From the IMG/VR virus record IMGVR_UViG_3300035701_000106, positions 1-39,552 of that record: a DNA stretch of 39,552 nt. The stretch is one strand, 5' to 3'. This document shows, piece after piece, positions 37,307 to 39,552 of this stretch. How positions within the stretch are numbered: the first letter of the stretch is position 1; every line of letters starts with the position of its first letter. The notes beneath the pieces are model-generated. The model had not been told where the DNA came from. It was given only the letters and a program-made list of their open reading frames with translations, and did no database searches. The position numbers and the translations under genes are program-made. Source of the stretch: a virus.

Positions 37307-39552
37307 TAGACCTCCACCGCCTGTATAATACTTTTCCCCGCGCTGATTTGTTTCTGGATTGACATGATGCGGAGGACGATTTCATTAGCTGAGCCGGAGG
37401 TTGAAAAGTAGCGATCCCGGCTGAAATAAATGAGGTCCCCGGCCATGCAGCCGAAAAGCAGGGTGTGGACCGAAAAATTCACATAGTCTTTGTTGGCGTC
37501 ATTTTTAAGCGCGGTTGCCACGGCCTCGGCGTCTGCCTTGACGGTCAGCCAGGTATAAAAATCGGGGGCTTGAGACGCTTGCTTTTTCCATATTGATTGA
37601 TTATCCACAACCGGAACCGAAAGCCAGATATTATCTTGTTTCGGGTCTTCGGCGTAATAAACATTTATGCCAGCGAAAACCGATTCATTCCCCCGGTTCC
37701 GGCTGAAGTCAGATATCTCGCAATTGCGAATGTGAATAGCATCTGAATCCGGCGTAGTGCCTAACGTTTTGAAGCCCAGTCGGCCCTGACCGTCTTGGAA
37801 GACATAGGCCGTGCAAGAGTGCTCAAGTATTCTGAAAACTTCGAACAGGGTTGTCTGTCGATGGCCGGGACTGGCCAGGATGCGGGTACAGTCGTACTTC
37901 GTCTTGTAGATTGAGTCCAGGTCGAGTTCGGCCAGGCTGAGGCCCCGGAGCGTCTGACAGATCCAAATAAAGAGGTCTGCGCCATTCGTGAGAAGTTCGG
38001 CGGCATTATTGCAGAGCCCCTCATAAGTGACCAGAATTCTGTCGGCGGCATCAAAGGCAAGGCTCCGGCTCAGGGTGATGATTCCGCGCTGATAGTCGAT
38101 GTAGTAATCCGTGCCCGCCACAAGTGTGGTTCCGTTCTGTGTTACCGTGGTGACGGATTTTATCCGGCCATCCCTGAGTTTATATTTCCGGTCTGTGGGG
38201 TTAATGCAGATAGCGGGGAAGTTCGTGACCGTCCCGATCCCCATCGGGATCACCTTGCCGTTGTCATTATCGGAGAGATTCAGATAATCGGTTTTCCAGA
38301 GATGATTGATCGGCAAATCGCGGTCAAGGTTAGCGCGAAAATCCTTAAGGTCAAAGATGATGGATAAGTCTGAAATCGAAATATTATCTATGAAGGCGGG
38401 GAAGATGTTCTCGAATTCCGAGTAGGCAAAGCCCGGCCCGCCGGCCAGGACCCGGACCTTCCTGTTCTCGAAGGTATAGCGGGCATATCGTTTGTCCCAA
38501 TAGTATTCCGTTCCGAGTTTCGGGTTCTGGATCGTGATGGAACCGGAGGCCAGGGCGGAGGTCCCCTCAAAGAGCGGGGAGAGCTGTTGGCAGGCGTCCG
38601 GGATGTTGGCTTTTTCAAGTAGGGGCAAATAGAGCTTTTCGTTAAAAACGGCCGGGTTAGGGGCAAGAGAATAATTTATGAAGTAAAGCCAGAATGCCCC
38701 CTCCATGAAATAATTTATCGGGCTGTCTCCGCCCGAAGTATGAATATACATTTTCCGGCCATAGAAATCGAAATAGAAGCTTGAGACCGTGGATTCCACA
38801 TCCGCGATGGAGGTCTTCTCCGTCAGGGCTTCCCCATTCGCAAAGGCTTCCTCAATATCAATTCCCCGCTCCTGGACCGCAACTTCATAGGTATAGGTTT
38901 TGCCGGAGGTCAAGGTCCACCCGGCCAGAGTGATCTTGAGGTTCATTTCGATCGGATAAGCGAGCGTTGCAATAGGTTTGCGGATGAGTTTTCTAAAAGT
39001 GGTCGGGGTGTAGCTGGCCAAGGTCGTGTCATGGACCGCCGAAGTATAGGAGGAGTTCCCGGCATTGTTGTAAGCCCGGATTTTAAAATAATATTCCGTG
39101 CTCGGGCTCAGAGATCGGGCCAAGAAATAACCAACTCCGGCCGTGAGCTTCGCTATCTCGGTATAGTCCACTCCCCCGTTCACGGATTTTTCAATCTTAT
39201 AGCCTACCTCCCCGGTCGTTGGGGTCCAGGTCAGGCGCATGGATTTATCGCGTATTTCGCTAATAACAATAGCGGTTTTCCACTCATAAAGCTTCCCGTT
39301 GGGGCCTGTTCCCCCGTAGAGCTTCCCATTGTAGACGGCAAGAGAATAGATATATATTTCCGCGCCAAGCTTGGGGGCCTTCTCTACCCAGGCATCTGTT
39401 CCGTTCCATTCGTAAAGCTTTCCGTTGGGGGCTGTTCCCCCGTAGAGCTTCCCATTGTAGACGGCAAGAGAATAGATATATATTTCCGCGCCAAGCTTGG
39501 GGGCCTTCTCTACCCAGGCATCTGTTCCGTTCCATTCGTAAAGCTTTCCGTT
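37306..39552 (-). CDS. Giant tail hub/fibre protein, C-terminal part; runs off the window edge
   Basis: This is the continuation of the frame that starts at 1784. The ATG at 39240 is internal: the frame is open upstream through NGKLYEWKTAIVISEIRDKS and the repeat blades to 39552. After the last blade come an FN3 domain (RLTWTPTTGEVGYKI; YYFKIRAYNNAGNSSYTSAV) and about 570 residues of tail-hub-like sequence. These include SLFEGTSALASGSITIQNPK, a NNAAELLTNGADLFIWICQT helix, LEHSCTAYVFQDGQGRLGFK and a final barrel (MAGDLIYFSRDRYFS, EIVLRIMSIQKQI) like the end of gp27/44-type hubs. It would close the distal end of the tail and anchor the propeller. Confidence 0.82.
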   Translation of the reverse strand, partial: NGKLYEWNGTDAWVEKAPKLGAEIYIYSLAVYNGKLYGGTAPNGKLYEWNGTDAWVEKAPKLGAEIYIYSLAVYNGKLYGGTGPNGKLYEWKTAIVISEIRDKSMRLTWTPTTGEVGYKIEKSVNGGVDYTEIAKLTAGVGYFLARSLSPSTEYYFKIRAYNNAGNSSYTSAVHDTTLASYTPTTFRKLIRKPIATLAYPIEMNLKITLAGWTLTSGKTYTYEVAVQERGIDIEEAFANGEALTEKTSIADVESTVSSFYFDFYGRKMYIHTSGGDSPINYFMEGAFWLYFINYSLAPNPAVFNEKLYLPLLEKANIPDACQQLSPLFEGTSALASGSITIQNPKLGTEYYWDKRYARYTFENRKVRVLAGGPGFAYSEFENIFPAFIDNISISDLSIIFDLKDFRANLDRDLPINHLWKTDYLNLSDNDNGKVIPMGIGTVTNFPAICINPTDRKYKLRDGRIKSVTTVTQNGTTLVAGTDYYIDYQRGIITLSRSLAFDAADRILVTYEGLCNNAAELLTNGADLFIWICQTLRGLSLAELDLDSIYKTKYDCTRILASPGHRQTTLFEVFRILEHSCTAYVFQDGQGRLGFKTLGTTPDSDAIHIRNCEISDFSRNRGNESVFAGINVYYAEDPKQDNIWLSVPVVDNQSIWKKQASQAPDFYTWLTVKADAEAVATALKNDANKDYVNFSVHTLLFGCMAGDLIYFSRDRYFSTSGSANEIVLRIMSIQKQISAGKSIIQAVEV
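39281..39552 (-). repeat. Tandem 126-bp repeat array (end of the propeller, blades 6 and 7)
   Basis: Two blade tryptophan codons lie at 39514-39516 and 39388-39390. The last unit ends NGKLYEWK at about 39281. Repeat 39344-39469 is identical in sequence to bases 1-126 except for the 14 bases that follow the GCAAGAG block there. With 83 bp overlap collapsed, blades 1-6 at the left end and 6-7 here make seven. Confidence 0.9.
39470..39552. repeat. Terminal direct repeat, right copy (identical to 1-83)
   Basis: The final 83 bases equal the first 83. No longer end-to-end overlap is possible, because extending it by one 126-bp unit meets mismatches just after the GCAAGAG block at 121-127. Confidence 0.9.

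Noticed and set aside
37306-39240. ATG at 39240 as the start of a separate 644-residue tail protein
   Set aside because: The frame is open upstream through the repeat blades to the window edge, there is no ribosome site at 39240, and the FN3 domain would be cut.
39284-39535. 83-residue minus-strand ORF of repeated MERNRCLGREG units
   Set aside because: It is the alternate frame of the 126-bp repeat. The correct frame gives the propeller blades and continues into the tail hub.

Overview
The window reads as the essentially complete genome, about 39.5 kb, of a temperate siphovirus (Caudoviricetes). It probably infects a Gram-negative bacterium: it encodes three lipoproteins with lipoboxes, Sec signal peptides, a spanin-like lipoprotein and peptidoglycan-cutting enzymes. 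I cannot name the host. The last 83 bases (39470-39552) repeat the first 83, so the contig is either circular (39469 bp after collapse) or was broken inside a 126-bp tandem repeat. In either case one very large minus-strand gene crosses the contig ends in frame.

Nearly everything is on the minus strand and runs from high to low coordinates. The lysogeny switch lies at 32.7-35.2 kb. It has a Cro-like gene, an excisionase-like gene and a CII/CP76-like gene on minus, facing a CI-like repressor, a lipoprotein, a zinc-ribbon protein and a tyrosine integrase on plus. The divergent promoters carry three related 15-bp operator-like palindromes. The early region follows (32.3 to about 19.5 kb). It has many very small zinc-ribbon proteins, a recombination cassette (putative RecT-like annealing protein, Cas4/RecB-like Fe-S nuclease, coiled-coil partner), a replisome organiser with a Phg_2220-type C-terminus, two HNH homing endonucleases, a membrane-anchored lytic transglycosylase, a Lar-like protein and several PD-(D/E)xK-like proteins. 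The region ends with an unusual protein that fuses an XRE helix-turn-helix to sigma-70 region 4. It sits just before the late genes and just upstream of a pair of 15-bp palindromes, so it is a good candidate for the late regulator.

The late region starts with lysis (M15-type endolysin, spanin/holin-like small proteins) and packaging (TerS, TerL). Portal, a fibre-like protein, MuF-like and morphogenesis proteins, scaffold, capsid, connectors, tail terminator and tail tube follow. Next come the tail chaperones, made through a clear -1 frameshift signal (A AAA AAA followed directly by a stop), and the tape measure. A distal tail protein leads into a 1315-residue tail hub protein (1784 to 1, continuing 39552 to 37306). 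From its N-terminus this has about four FN3 domains, seven near-identical 42-residue beta-propeller blades, another FN3 domain and a tail-hub domain. The operon closes with a beta-rich tail protein and a lipoprotein carrying a glycoside-hydrolase-like barrel.

The least ordinary parts are the seven-blade propeller in the tail hub, the XRE-sigma4 regulator with its palindrome pair, the glycosidase-like lipoprotein at the end of the tail operon, and a hairpin cluster beside the replication gene. I see no CRISPR array, tRNA, rRNA or insertion sequence.
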